A stretch of DNA of 64,000 nt from CAUPWF01 sp963515125 (GCA_052116865.1 JBQKKG010000015.1:1-64000), one strand, 5' to 3'. Counted from the stretch's first letter, positions 8,304 to 17,977 are shown. Numbers and translations are program-made. The notes: generated by a model from the sequence alone, not told the origin.

Positions 8304-10631
8304 TCATAAATCATTTATTGTATCAGTTACTGCCATTTTTTTAATCCTTTTGGATGGATAATATACGGCAAGTGCTGCTGATGCAAGGACTAGTATAATA
8401 ATGATAAGGACCTCTATAATAGGTGCACTCCACACCGAACCGAAATGCGTTGTAATAAACTTTGTAAATAAGAAATAATTTAATAGAAGCCCTACTGAAA
8501 ATCCAATGACACAGCCCGATAAAACGTAGGTAAACACTTCCGTTGCTACCATCTTTGTAAGTTGTCGCACATCCATACCTACTGCACGCATGGCTCCATA
8601 TTGCTTCATTCTTGCAGAGACACTCATGGAAGTGCTATTCATAATATTGAGTACCGTAATCATGGCAATAATCATCAAGAAACTATATACAATTAATCTA
8701 AATGACCAATACGTTGCATTAGACGCTCTATTGCTTTCCCGAAGATCTGAAAATATATTATCATGACCAGCTAATGCTTTGATTGTAGTTATATCCCCAT
8801 CTACTGGATTCCTTTTCAGTTTCACACCGACGAATGCATAGCGATGCTCCCCAGTTAATTGGGTAAAAACCTTTTCCGAGCAAATGATAGTGATCCCTTC
8901 CGAAAACACTCCGTCTGATAGTGTTCCTGCAACGGTCAATTCTGTACCATTCACATTTATTTTATCGTTGACTTTTAATGGGTTATCCTTATTATTAATC
9001 GTGAGTACATACGCTCCATCCTGACTCACCCTTGAAACATTTCCATCTACGACACTCTTTTTAGCACAACTTAACATATACTCATCGTAAGAAACTATAT
9101 CAACACTAGTAACTCCTTTGTTACTAGACACAGGGACCGAACCAGCATACATATTGCCAAAAGTTTGTTGTACACTTGATAATTTTCCCATCTCATCTAC
9201 TAATTCTTTGTCTATCGAACAGGCATTACTGTACCCATTAATAGAAATATCTGGCTGCCAAGGCCTTATAGATGGTAAGATGGATTTCACCAGATCAAGT
9301 CCCGTAGAAAAACATAATATTAAAATAATACTAAGTGCAAATGAGCCTGTCATAAGAACCAGATTTCTCTTTGCAGATACTGCATGCTGAATACCAAGTA
9401 CTGTTTCAATTTTTGCAAGTTGTGCATTTACTTTATGATTTGCTATTTTCTTATGTTGTGTATTCCCTGAGATTGCTGCAACTGGCGAGAGCTTCGCTGC
9501 GTGTTTCGCAGGAGCTTGTGCAGCTAACAACACCGTCACAATCCCAACAATGGCTCCACTGATCATTCCAATCATACTAATGCCCCATAGTGGAATATCT
9601 GCAAATTCACCACCTATGCCAAAATGCATAAACGCACATAGCCCCCAAGTAACCAATGTTCCCAGAACAATACCTATTGGAATCGCGGTCTTACACCAGT
9701 TCAGTGCTTCAAGCCTTACAAATTTTATAATTTGTTGCTTACTCGCGCCTATACAACGCATCATTCCAAAAAACTTTGTTCGCTGCGCTACATTGCTATT
9801 TATGCTACTTGAGATCATGAGCACTCCAGCAATTAATATTAGAAAGAACAGCAGTATTGCAATGGAATAAAAGTTTTTCATTGTGGTATTTTGGCTGAAT
9901 CCCATCGTGCTTAATAGACCTGTATTCTCAATAATATTTTGATCTGTTAGGTCATATTGCTCTTTTATATTTTGAATCGCCTTGCTTATATTGGTATGAT
10001 TCTTAAATTGAACATAATATGCCTGCGTAATTTTCTTGCTGCTGTCTAACTTACATATCTTTATAAATGCCTGTGGATTAACAAAGGCACTAATTACATA
10101 ATTCTGATTTGCATATATTGTATCGATCTCTCCAAATCCAGACACATTAAAATCCATACTTCCCGCCGGTGTATTAACGGTGACAGAATCGCCAATTTTA
10201 ATCCCCCATACACTTTTTGCATTGGAACTAAGCATAATTTCCTTATCATGAACGGGATAGGTTCCTTCTTTTAATCCATTCATGATTTCTGTCATAAATA
10301 TGTTGTCTGTCCCACTCAGAACCGCTTTTTTATCATTAATATAATACGGTTCTTCCGTGTCTTCATTTAGAACAGCATGCCATGATATATTTGCAACATC
10401 AGACTGTAATTTTATTTGTTTTGCGGAGCTTTCTAATAAATGTTCTATTTTAATATGCCAATTTCCCTGTTTATTAATCTGCCTTATTTTTTCCATTCTC
10501 ACACTCATGTCAGCCAAACTGAAAACAGTCGTAACTAGAAATACCGCGATAATAATGCAGACAAGCGTCATACGATTTTGTCGTTTATGAACTTTAGAAG
10601 AAATCGGAATGAGACTTAGATAACTTTTCAT
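8304..10631 (-). CDS. Large FtsX/MacB-type ABC permease
   Basis: A 775-aa permease. It has an N-terminal transmembrane helix (about residues 23-43), a first extracytoplasmic domain (~45-250), three helices, a central helix followed by a second extracytoplasmic domain, and three C-terminal helices with two FtsX-like repeats (MMRCIGASKQQI and AMRAVGMDVRQL). The duplicated FtsX layout is that of ABC3 permeases for antimicrobial peptide or lipid export. The ATG overlaps the ATPase stop (ATGA) and has GGGGAGGT upstream. With its neighbours it forms a sensor plus transporter module. Confidence 0.9.
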   Translation of the reverse strand: MKSYLSLIPISSKVHKRQNRMTLVCIIIAVFLVTTVFSLADMSVRMEKIRQINKQGNWHIKIEHLLESSAKQIKLQSDVANISWHAVLNEDTEEPYYINDKKAVLSGTDNIFMTEIMNGLKEGTYPVHDKEIMLSSNAKSVWGIKIGDSVTVNTPAGSMDFNVSGFGEIDTIYANQNYVISAFVNPQAFIKICKLDSSKKITQAYYVQFKNHTNISKAIQNIKEQYDLTDQNIIENTGLLSTMGFSQNTTMKNFYSIAILLFFLILIAGVLMISSSINSNVAQRTKFFGMMRCIGASKQQIIKFVRLEALNWCKTAIPIGIVLGTLVTWGLCAFMHFGIGGEFADIPLWGISMIGMISGAIVGIVTVLLAAQAPAKHAAKLSPVAAISGNTQHKKIANHKVNAQLAKIETVLGIQHAVSAKRNLVLMTGSFALSIILILCFSTGLDLVKSILPSIRPWQPDISINGYSNACSIDKELVDEMGKLSSVQQTFGNMYAGSVPVSSNKGVTSVDIVSYDEYMLSCAKKSVVDGNVSRVSQDGAYVLTINNKDNPLKVNDKINVNGTELTVAGTLSDGVFSEGITIICSEKVFTQLTGEHRYAFVGVKLKRNPVDGDITTIKALAGHDNIFSDLRESNRASNATYWSFRLIVYSFLMIIAMITVLNIMNSTSMSVSARMKQYGAMRAVGMDVRQLTKMVATEVFTYVLSGCVIGFSVGLLLNYFLFTKFITTHFGSVWSAPIIEVLIIIILVLASAALAVYYPSKRIKKMAVTDTINDL

Positions 10632-11311
10632 TCCCTGCACCTCCCCAAATCAGTCACGACACCATCTGTTACTTGCATCACTCGATCTGCAATCTGTGCA
10701 ATTCCACGATTATGAGTAATCATAATAATTGTTTGTTCATACTTCCTTGAGGTCTCTTTTAACAAGGCTATCACTTCTCTACTATTTTGTGAGTCAAGAT
10801 TGCCTGTAGGCTCATCTGCTAGAATTAGGGATGGTCGAGTAATTAACGCACGTCCAATTGCAACCCTTTGCTGTTGTCCACCCGACAATTGACTAGGTAG
10901 ATGATGTCGGCGTTCTTTCAAATTAAGCACCGTTAATAACTCTTCTAAGTATTTTTTATCCGGTTTTTGATAATCAAGCAACACAGGAAACATCATATTT
11001 TGTTCTACAGTCAGTTCTGGAATTAAATTAAATGCCTGAAATATAAACCCAATATTTCTACGGCGAAAGATTGTGAGTTTCCTTTCTTTCATCGTAAACG
11101 TATCATTTCCATCTATAAAAACCTTCCCAGAACTAGGAGTATCCAGTGCTCCTAACATATTAAGCAATGTGCTTTTACCCGATCCCGACTCTCCAACTAC
11201 TGCAACAAATTCACCTTTTGGAACAGTAAAACTCACATTTTTTAACGCCTGTACTGCCGTCTCCCCACTTCCATAAATCTTACATATTGATTTTACTTCT
11301 AATAAGTTCAA
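10628..11311 (-). CDS. LolD/MacB-type ABC transporter ATPase
   Basis: A 227-aa ABC ATPase of the LolD/MacB subgroup: Walker A GESGSGKST, Q-loop FQAFNLIPELT, signature LSGGQQQRVAIGRAL, Walker B LILADEPTGNLDS. I start at the TTG (LNLLEVKS) because the in-frame GTG three codons earlier lies inside the GAGGTG Shine-Dalgarno. The stop overlaps the permease start. It should drive the 775-aa permease. Confidence 0.92.
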   Translation of the reverse strand: MNLLEVKSICKIYGSGETAVQALKNVSFTVPKGEFVAVVGESGSGKSTLLNMLGALDTPSSGKVFIDGNDTFTMKERKLTIFRRRNIGFIFQAFNLIPELTVEQNMMFPVLLDYQKPDKKYLEELLTVLNLKERRHHLPSQLSGGQQQRVAIGRALITRPSLILADEPTGNLDSQNSREVIALLKETSRKYEQTIIMITHNRGIAQIADRVMQVTDGVVTDLGRCRE

Positions 11312-11386
11312 TGTATCCACCTCTTTCTTAAATTTAACTGTAGTAATAGAATACCTTACCTAGCCTACAGTGAGATGACTATTCAC

Positions 11387-12424
11387 CTACAATTTTGTAG
11401 GAATCAAAAAACTTATGATAAATGTTGTTTCAAGTCCCAATTTACTATCCACTTCAATACTGCCATTATGCGATTCGATAATAGATTTTGCTAGTGAAAG
11501 GCCTAGTCCAATCCCTTGAGTATCCTTCGAATAACGACTACGGTAGAACCTTTTAAAAATAAACGGCAAATCCTCAGGATGAATCCCCTTCCCATTGTCC
11601 TTGATCATAATCTGAATGACCGATGCGAACTGCTTCCATTCAATCATAATTCGCTCTCCTTGCATGGTATGATCCATAGCATTTTTAACGATATTATCAA
11701 TGGCTTCCACCAACCAATGAGGATCACAGAATAACATGATATCCGGATTACCTTTCAAACACATTTCCTTCCCTTCCTGCTCTGCACGATATAAAAAATG
11801 TTTTTCCACAGCATTCATAACATTTGATAAGTCTTCCATTTTTTTATCTAGGATTATTGTACCCGCATCTAACTTTGCCATCTTTAATAAATTTTGTACT
11901 AGCGTCTCGATTCTATGAAGTTCTTGCTCCGATAATTTTATAAACTTTTCTATGATGGCAAAGTCATCCATCCCTTCCTGCATAATACCATTATATATAT
12001 TAAGTGCAGCCAAGGGAGTTTTCAGCTGATGAGAAATATCTGAAATGGTATGTTTCAAAGATTCTTTGGCCTTCCATTCATTTTCTGCATGAGCATTTAA
12101 AATGGCTGCCAGTGAATTCACTTTATGAAACATTTTATATAACTCGCCCTCTTCATTGCACTCAATACGAGCATCTTGATTCCCCGAGATATACTCTGTA
12201 ATCTGCACTGTTGCCTTTTGCATAATTCTATTTTGTTCATCCAGATATCTATATAAAAAAAAGAGAATTACCAGCACCATGCATAACGCACACAAACATA
12301 TAACAAGTGCCGAATATTTCAAAGGTACACTCATAATTACAGCCGAAATTATGAGAAACACCAAAATACTAATTATGATTTTTCGAAATAGCAATTTAAT
12401 CTTATCATCTTCTAATATGTTCAT
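11387..12424 (-). CDS. Sensor histidine kinase
   Basis: A 345-aa kinase with two close transmembrane helices near the N-terminus (about residues 13-60) and almost no extracellular loop, a HAMP-like segment, the H-box ISHQLKTPLAAL (His near 132), N-box DNIVKNAMDHT, and KDNGKGI and GIGLGLSLAKSI boxes. Such loop-poor kinases (Bce-like) usually sense through a partner transporter, which fits the ABC genes downstream. The ATG has GAGGTG 5 nt upstream, 8 bp after the regulator stop. Confidence 0.9.
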   Translation of the reverse strand: MNILEDDKIKLLFRKIIISILVFLIISAVIMSVPLKYSALVICLCALCMVLVILFFLYRYLDEQNRIMQKATVQITEYISGNQDARIECNEEGELYKMFHKVNSLAAILNAHAENEWKAKESLKHTISDISHQLKTPLAALNIYNGIMQEGMDDFAIIEKFIKLSEQELHRIETLVQNLLKMAKLDAGTIILDKKMEDLSNVMNAVEKHFLYRAEQEGKEMCLKGNPDIMLFCDPHWLVEAIDNIVKNAMDHTMQGERIMIEWKQFASVIQIMIKDNGKGIHPEDLPFIFKRFYRSRYSKDTQGIGLGLSLAKSIIESHNGSIEVDSKLGLETTFIISFLIPTKL

Positions 12425-12432
12425 GATACACC

Positions 12433-13119
12433 TCAATCTGTAGAATTCCATTTATACCCCATACCTCGAACCGTTACTATTCTTTTGGGATGATTTGGAT
12501 CTTCTTCCATTTTCATACGCAATCTACGGATGTATACAGTAAGTGTATTACTATCAACATAATGCTCATCGCAATCCCATAATTTACTTAATATTTGTTC
12601 TGCCGAAAGCACAATATCACCATGTTCCATGAATAGGCGCAATAATTTATATTCACCTGCTGTTAATTCGACTTGTTCTCCTTTTTTGTATACTTCTCCT
12701 TTTAATAGATCCACCTTAATATTATTTGAAATTAATTCTGTGTCAACTTGATTAAATTTATGACTTCTGCGAAGCAAAGCATTGATTCTGGACATAAATA
12801 TAGCCAACTTAAAAGGCTTCGTAATATAGTCATCTCCGCCTATGTCAAGTCCCATAATAACATCGGTCTCTTCATCCGCTGCAGTAAGAAACATAATAGG
12901 TACCTGTGATGTCTCTCGTATCTTCTTGCAAACGTCAAACCCTGACCCATCCGGAAGTGATACATCTAAAATTACTAAATCATATCTATCATGAGACCAA
13001 AAGGAATCAGCCTCACACTGTGTACGTGCTATATTTAATTCATACCCTTGCTTTTCTATTGCAAAGGACAACCCATTTATCAAACTCAAATCATCTTCAA
13101 CTAATAAAATTCGTTCCAT
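12433..13119 (-). CDS. OmpR/PhoB-family response regulator
   Basis: A 228-aa regulator with receiver domain (D9/D10, phosphoacceptor D52, FLTAAD, TKPF) and a winged-helix output domain ending in TVRGMGYKWN. It is the first gene of the regulator-kinase-ATPase-permease operon and probably controls that operon. Confidence 0.93.
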   Translation of the reverse strand: MERILLVEDDLSLINGLSFAIEKQGYELNIARTQCEADSFWSHDRYDLVILDVSLPDGSGFDVCKKIRETSQVPIMFLTAADEETDVIMGLDIGGDDYITKPFKLAIFMSRINALLRRSHKFNQVDTELISNNIKVDLLKGEVYKKGEQVELTAGEYKLLRLFMEHGDIVLSAEQILSKLWDCDEHYVDSNTLTVYIRRLRMKMEEDPNHPKRIVTVRGMGYKWNSTD

Positions 13120-13150
13120 ATCTTTTCCTTTCTAAATCATTTTCTCTTCT

Positions 13151-13179
13151 ATTATAACAGACAAACATATATTAGTTAA
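13151..13179 (-). promoter_or_regulatory. Promoter of the response regulator-kinase-ABC operon
   Basis: TTAACT (13174-13179) and TATAAT (13151-13156) are separated by 17 bp, about 30 bp before the regulator start. Confidence 0.65.
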
Positions 13180-13256
13180 AAATTTATTGTAATAAGGGCT
13201 ACTACTATTGGTGATAGAACAACTACTTATTAGTAAAAGCCATGATAAAATGCACA

Positions 13257-13286
13257 TTGTTATAAAAAGCTAATATATTGTTATAT
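13257..13286 (+). promoter_or_regulatory. Candidate promoter of the ferritin-like gene
   Basis: TTGTTA (13257-13262) and TTATAT (13281-13286), 18 bp apart, just upstream of the plus-strand gene. The region is AT-rich, so this is tentative. Confidence 0.35.
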
Positions 13287-13311
13287 AAAGAAGCAAGTGG
13301 AGATGATACAA

Positions 13312-13854
13312 ATGGAAGAAAAAAAAGGCTCCTTAGTCAATACATGTAATTTTGAAACTGTAAGACCCATTATGATGGAATTACCCTATCCTCCAATTCA
13401 GGTAAGAGAAAAAAATCTGGGTTATGCCAATTTACTTGGTATAGATTATTGTGGCGCTGTTTCTGAGATGTGCGCAATTACCCAATACATCAATAACGAA
13501 GCACGTTTATCTCATGAAAAATGCCCTATAGCAAAAACAATTCTAGGAATTGCAATGGCGGAAATGATACATCTGCAAAAATTGGGAGAACTAATTCTGT
13601 TGTTAGGCGGAAATGTTACTTTTACAGCACGACAACGAGATGGAAGGCAAAGAATGTGGACGCCTGAGTATTTGAACCTACAAGAAAATTTGGGGAAAAT
13701 GATCGTGGCTGATATTGAAGCAGAAAAAGCAGCGATAAGTCAATATAAAATGCATATAAATATGATAAATGATACTTATGTTAATGCCGTCTTGGCAAGA
13801 ATTATTAAAGATGAGGAGTATCATATCATGGTACTTCAAGCACTGATGAACTAA
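13312..13854 (+). CDS. Ferritin-like diiron protein
   Basis: A 180-aa protein of the ferritin/bacterioferritin-like four-helix fold. Helices carry the diiron pattern: Glu in SEMCAITQYINNE (~53-65), ExxH in AEMIHLQKLGE (~84-94), Glu in ADIEAEKAAISQY (~137-149) and ExxH in DEEYHIMVLQ near the C-terminus. It probably stores iron or deals with peroxide or oxygen; I cannot say which. The ATG is preferred over an upstream GTG because GGAG lies about 7 nt before it. It is a single plus-strand gene between two minus-strand operons, with its own hairpin terminator. Confidence 0.8.
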   Translation: MEEKKGSLVNTCNFETVRPIMMELPYPPIQVREKNLGYANLLGIDYCGAVSEMCAITQYINNEARLSHEKCPIAKTILGIAMAEMIHLQKLGELILLLGGNVTFTARQRDGRQRMWTPEYLNLQENLGKMIVADIEAEKAAISQYKMHINMINDTYVNAVLARIIKDEEYHIMVLQALMN

Positions 13855-13873
13855 GAGATTATTGGTAGACAAA

Positions 13874-13970
13874 GGTGGAGAATAGACAGTAATTTCTTAT
13901 CGGATTTATCGTGCGCAAAATGAGCAACCGACACAAAGTCGCTTGCTCAATCCAAATTTTTATTCTCCAC
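13874..13970. repeat. Nested inverted repeat / terminator after the ferritin-like gene
   Basis: An inner hairpin, GAGCAACCGAC (13922-13932) with GTCGCTTGCTC (13938-13948), is followed on the plus strand by a short T-rich tract and fits a terminator. It lies inside an outer 10-bp inverted repeat, GTGGAGAATA (about 13875-13884) and TATTCTCCAC (13961-13970), so the whole 97-bp unit could also be a small palindromic element. Confidence 0.55.
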
Positions 13971-14128
13971 TTTATGAAATCATAACTCTTGCAAATACTT
14001 TCACCAGTATATTCCAGCCAAAAAACTTCTCCCTTAATTGCGGTGCACCCTACACAAACGGTTGGATAATGCTCACAATCAAATATAAATGATACACATA
14101 ATAATCATCTATATCATATCTAAACTAC

Positions 14129-15103
14129 TTATCCCTCAAATATGGGCTCCAGATATTCTTTTATAAGTTCTATAATATCCTTTGCAGTGGGCTTAAACAG
14201 TGCCGCAATAGAAAATACTATATTTTCTGTAGGATTCACATAAATCACATTTCCGCTATTCCCCATCGCCGCATAACCATTTCCGATGCCGGTCCACCAT
14301 AAATATCCATATGGCAAATCCTCTTCCTGCCATCGGCTGTGTTCCATTGTGCTTTCAGTAATCCACTTGTTTGAGACAATTTCCTTGCCCTCCCACTGTC
14401 CACCATTTAGATACAATTGTCCGATTTTTGCCATATCCATCGCAGTCATAGTAAGCCCCCAACCTCCTGTGTTTGTTCCATTTTCATCTGCGACCCAGCC
14501 ACTGGCGTTATTCGTTCTCATAAATGCAACATGTAACTCCGGAGTGTATAAAATGATATTGTTTTTTACTGTAATTCCAAGCGGATCGAATAAAAATTCT
14601 TGTGCAAAATCAAGCACAGAACGTCCAGTCGCGTTTACAAGAATACCAGTCAAAATGTCTGGTCCTATCATTTCCATATATCTAAATTCGCCAACGGGCT
14701 TTTTCCCTCCTAATAAATCAAGAGAGGCTTTTACCCAATTTGTATTTGTATATACTTTCGTGTATGGGGCTGACTTAAACTTGTATGGGGCTGTCATCGT
14801 CAAGAGATTTTTAACTGTAATAGTCTGAATGGTTTTTTCTCCACGCTTCACACTATAATCCGGAAAAAAATCTAATACTTTCTGATCAACACTCTTTATG
14901 TACCCTTTGTCAATCGCAATGCCGACTAAGATCGAAACAATACTTTTTGTTACGGAAAAAACATGAAAGGTATGAGCCGCGGCATATCCATTAAAATAGT
15001 TTTCATATTGTATTTGGCCGTCCTTTAATACGACCATGCCAGCAATATTACTGTACTTATGGCTTATAATTTCTTCGAGTTCTTCAATTTTTTTCTGATT
15101 CAT
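14129..15103 (-). CDS. Serine hydrolase of the class C beta-lactamase fold
   Basis: A 324-aa protein with the SxxK motif at residues 50-53 (SVTK) and the downstream architecture of penicillin-binding-protein-like serine hydrolases (AmpC/esterase/DD-peptidase family), including the GxGNGYAAMGNSG region near the C-terminus. No signal peptide is visible, so it is likely cytosolic. Substrates of this broad family vary (peptides, esters), so no specific reaction is assigned. It stands alone; flanking intergenic regions show no shared operon. Confidence 0.85.
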   Translation of the reverse strand: MNQKKIEELEEIISHKYSNIAGMVVLKDGQIQYENYFNGYAAAHTFHVFSVTKSIVSILVGIAIDKGYIKSVDQKVLDFFPDYSVKRGEKTIQTITVKNLLTMTAPYKFKSAPYTKVYTNTNWVKASLDLLGGKKPVGEFRYMEMIGPDILTGILVNATGRSVLDFAQEFLFDPLGITVKNNIILYTPELHVAFMRTNNASGWVADENGTNTGGWGLTMTAMDMAKIGQLYLNGGQWEGKEIVSNKWITESTMEHSRWQEEDLPYGYLWWTGIGNGYAAMGNSGNVIYVNPTENIVFSIAALFKPTAKDIIELIKEYLEPIFEG

Positions 15104-15258
15104 ATAACGCTTTGCTCCTCTAATTTTTTAAAGGATATCCTTAAAATTTATAATATATCCATTAAAAATGCTTTGCAACACCCTTTTCAAAATAATCTTT
15201 ATTAAATTTTCAGGCCCGCTTTTCCCGCAGCTCCGCGCAACTCTCTGTACTTTTCAAA

Positions 15259-15552
15259 TTACACAATCGGAATGTAAATATCAATCTCTAAGTCTTCATC
15301 TTCACGTCCTGTAAATCGCTCATCATAAAGCTCAAAATCATCCCGATTATCAATGATCTCTGTCGTCAACAAAGCCCAGGTTCCCCAAATATATTAATAT
15401 GTTTTTAGAATATCACTGATTGCACCTTTGTGTGTAAACACCGCATATTTACTTGCTGGAATTGTTTTCGCGATCAAATCATGGGGCAACTTATCATCGG
15501 AGCTAACCTCTATCCCAACCACCTCTGTAAGCTCCATGCCATAACTTGACAT
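15259..15552 (-). pseudogene. Broken GyrI-like (AraC effector-binding) gene
   Basis: The minus strand reads a GyrI-like domain in one frame: SYGMELTEVVGIEV, then KYAVFTHKGAI, an in-frame TAA at 15394-15396, then YIWGTWAL and DFELYDERFTGRE ending in IDIYIPIV. The family normally continues through the TY-YIWGTW position, so the stop is a nonsense mutation. The N-terminal half of a normal ~150-aa domain is also missing. An intact relative lies 1 kb away at 16494-16961. Confidence 0.8.
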
Positions 15553-15756
15553 AACTACTCCCTGTGCGCTCATAGAGATTCATCATAACTTTTTTTATTG
15601 TATTTTACCTCTTTTCTAATAATAGATTGAGTCTATAGTACCAAATTAAAAAGAGGTTCCCATGATATTTTGTGCTATCTTAAACGCTTCCCTAGTAAAG
15701 TGCTTGTGCTATCAGCCAAGTACTTATTTCAATTGTATGAAATTTGGGTTCAATTT

Positions 15757-16347
15757 TTATTGTAGGTCACCGCCAGTCTTTATCATTTTCTTTAACTGAA
15801 AATCCAATTGCCCTGCTAGCATTTCTGCCGAAAAAGGAATTGCTGCACTTGCTATTTTTAATCCTTCAAGATAGATTGTGAGGTGTTCAGCCTCCAAACG
15901 GGGCTGGACTACACAAAGCTCTCCTCGCTCCTGACCATAGCGTAGTAGCTGTTCCATCATGTCAATGGCACTTTCATATCGCTTGATGAGAAAGTCATGC
16001 TTCTCCTGCCCGCTCCTTTCAAATTCATAGATTGCAAGAGAAAACCTCCCGGCATCTTCTGATATGTCTTGTTTAAATTGTTCAAAAAAGAAGGTAAGCA
16101 TGTGTATAGCAGAAATTTTATCCTCAAATGCTTTCTCCATTTCTTCTTCCCAATTTTCTTTATCAATCATTAGCAACGCAGAAAACACTTCGTCAGTAGA
16201 AGAAAAGTGACGATAAAGACCACCCCGACTCAAACCTGTTGCAGTGCATAAATCACTCATACTAACCGCAGTATATCCTTTTTCGATAAATAGATTTTTT
16301 GCTGCCTGTAATATTTGCCCCTTAGTTTTATTCCCTTTATCTGTCAT
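15757..16347 (-). CDS. TetR-family regulator
   Basis: A 196-aa repressor with an N-terminal TetR helix-turn-helix (GLSRGGLYRHFSSTDEVF, about residues 32-49) and an all-helical ligand domain. The ATG was chosen for the GGAGGT 6 nt upstream; a 10-residue longer reading would start before that site. A 40-bp region of near-perfect dyad symmetry overlaps its promoter, so it probably represses itself. The target ligand is unknown. Confidence 0.88.
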   Translation of the reverse strand: MTDKGNKTKGQILQAAKNLFIEKGYTAVSMSDLCTATGLSRGGLYRHFSSTDEVFSALLMIDKENWEEEMEKAFEDKISAIHMLTFFFEQFKQDISEDAGRFSLAIYEFERSGQEKHDFLIKRYESAIDMMEQLLRYGQERGELCVVQPRLEAEHLTIYLEGLKIASAAIPFSAEMLAGQLDFQLKKMIKTGGDLQ

Positions 16348-16368
16348 AGTAGTACCTCCAATCAAAAA

Positions 16369-16417
16369 CGACAACATTGTATCTTCACATTGTGAGACAG
16401 TGTTGTCGTTTTGTCAA
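16369..16417 (-). promoter_or_regulatory. TetR gene promoter with palindromic operator
   Basis: CGACAACATTGT (16369-16380) and ACAGTGTTGTCG (16397-16408) form an inverted repeat with one mismatch. A TTGACA at 16412-16417 with CACAAT 17 bp downstream forms a plausible promoter that the operator covers. Confidence 0.6.
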
Positions 16418-16493
16418 GGACAGCTATTATTATATTGACGAATAGATTTTTCCTGCACTATACTTTTGTTTTTTTGTTCCGCCTGTGAATTGC

Positions 16494-16961
16494 TTACAAC
16501 AATGGTTCTTCCTCCATAATTGGAAACTGTATTTCCGTAATGTATTTGTCGGGATTTCCTTTTAAAAGCATTCCGGGCCCTTTTAAAAAGACTTCACGAA
16601 ACGGTGGTACTAATATCAGTTTATTCTGCTTTGCGTATTCATCAATTGCCGCATACGCATGGAACAGTGTCGCATAAGAGCCGGTATGAGTCACGCACAC
16701 CGCCTTCGTTCGAGGTATTTTCTTTACCTCAACACCATTTCCAGTGGGTATTTCCTCCGTTGGTACACATAATTCCATTTCACCTATTTTTGTTTCCTGG
16801 TTCATAGATAGATAACTGAAAAAGGGCGCACCATTTGTCTTACCCATGATTGACTTGAAAACATTAGGAAAAACCTTATTTGCCTCGGTTGCAATCCCTC
16901 TGTACTTCATATAAGCTACACGAATAGGCTCAATATCTGTGATTTTAATTTGATAATCCAT
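16494..16961 (-). CDS. GyrI-like small-molecule-binding protein
   Basis: A 155-aa GyrI-like/AraC effector-binding domain protein: IEPIRVAYMKYRG at the start, ELCVPTEEIP near residue 62, and VTHTGSYATLFHAYAAIDEYA near 90-110. Stand-alone members bind or hydrolyse small hydrophobic ligands and often act with multidrug regulators. Here it sits between a GNAT gene and a TetR gene. The same family is represented by the broken copy at 15259. Confidence 0.82.
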   Translation of the reverse strand: MDYQIKITDIEPIRVAYMKYRGIATEANKVFPNVFKSIMGKTNGAPFFSYLSMNQETKIGEMELCVPTEEIPTGNGVEVKKIPRTKAVCVTHTGSYATLFHAYAAIDEYAKQNKLILVPPFREVFLKGPGMLLKGNPDKYITEIQFPIMEEEPLL

Positions 16962-17150
16962 AAATCAATTCTCCTTTTTTACCGTAATCCAGATTTTAGA
17001 GTGACTTCCATTCTTTTTACCTCCTGGTAACTATCATATCTGAATCAATACTGATATTCCTCGCTTTCTTTGTCCTCTTTTGTAAACTTTAGCAGTAACA
17101 CTGATATTTGTGACAAAATAATTCCTTATATTTACTTATTAGATAGGAAC

Positions 17151-17777
17151 CTAAACCAACTGTCCAGGAAGTTTTAACTTTTCTTTTACAGGAAATTCCC
17201 TATCAAATTCTTCTACTTTCTTTTCATCAACGAAATAACCCTCTGGCGTATGATATACTCCTGTAATTCCATCTAAAAATCCTTCTTTCAATTCTTTCAA
17301 AAGAAAATATGGAACTACATTCTCTCTTGGTTCTGCATGATAGTGAATTCCTTTTGTACTTGCAACAATAAAACCAGACTTTCCGTAGAAATCAATATTT
17401 CCTTCTATGCAAAGCATTCCTGCACCCATCTCCTTCGCCTTCTCCATAGAATATTCCAAGAGTTTCTTTCCATATCCCTTTCTTTTATATTCTGGTGCAA
17501 TACTAATTGGACCAAACGTCATAATGGGAATGACTCTTCCGTCATCTACCTGAATGGTTGCCTCTGAATACATAACATGCCCTATTATTTTTCCATCTTT
17601 TTCCATTACAAAATATAATTCTGGAATAAATTCCTTACGGTTTCTGTAACAGTGTAAAACATAATGCTCCATACATCCAGGGCGATATACGTTCCAAAAT
17701 GATTCTCTTGTTAAATTTTCAACTTCTCTATAATCCTTTTTCGTTTCTAATCTGATACTATATTCTTTATTACTCAT
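17151..17777 (-). CDS. GNAT-family N-acetyltransferase
   Basis: A 208-aa acetyltransferase with the acetyl-CoA loop IAPEYKRKGYGKKLLEYSM (about residues 92-110) and a following beta strand and helix (MLCIEGNIDFYGKSGF). The YhbS-like N-terminus (IRLETKKDYREVENLTRESFW) suggests action on small molecules or a protein N-terminus. Substrate not predictable. Shine-Dalgarno AAGGAGA is well placed. Single gene. Confidence 0.88.
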   Translation of the reverse strand: MSNKEYSIRLETKKDYREVENLTRESFWNVYRPGCMEHYVLHCYRNRKEFIPELYFVMEKDGKIIGHVMYSEATIQVDDGRVIPIMTFGPISIAPEYKRKGYGKKLLEYSMEKAKEMGAGMLCIEGNIDFYGKSGFIVASTKGIHYHAEPRENVVPYFLLKELKEGFLDGITGVYHTPEGYFVDEKKVEEFDREFPVKEKLKLPGQLV

Positions 17778-17913
17778 TTTACCTATCTCCTTGATTTGTT
17801 TATGTTTGCTATTCTCTTAAATTTTTCTTTTTTCTATACATGGTGTATCCATCATAAGAGTCCCCTGTAATATATCAATATCTGCAGCAACCACTTGGGG
17901 CTGCGTTTCAAGC

Positions 17914-17959
17914 CATGAAAAAGACGCAGCAATGAATTATTCATTCAGTACTGCGTCTT
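17914..17959 (-). terminator. Terminator after the KTR gene
   Basis: AAGACGCAG (17921-17929) pairs with CTGCGTCTT (17951-17959). On the minus strand the stem is followed by TTTTTCATGG. It ends the TetR-KTR transcript. Confidence 0.7.
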
Positions 17960-17977
17960 AGCGTCTCGCTGTTGTCT

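Noticed and set aside
15300..15550. Sequence error instead of a GyrI pseudogene
   Set aside because: The missing N-terminal half cannot be explained by a single base error, so decay is preferred.
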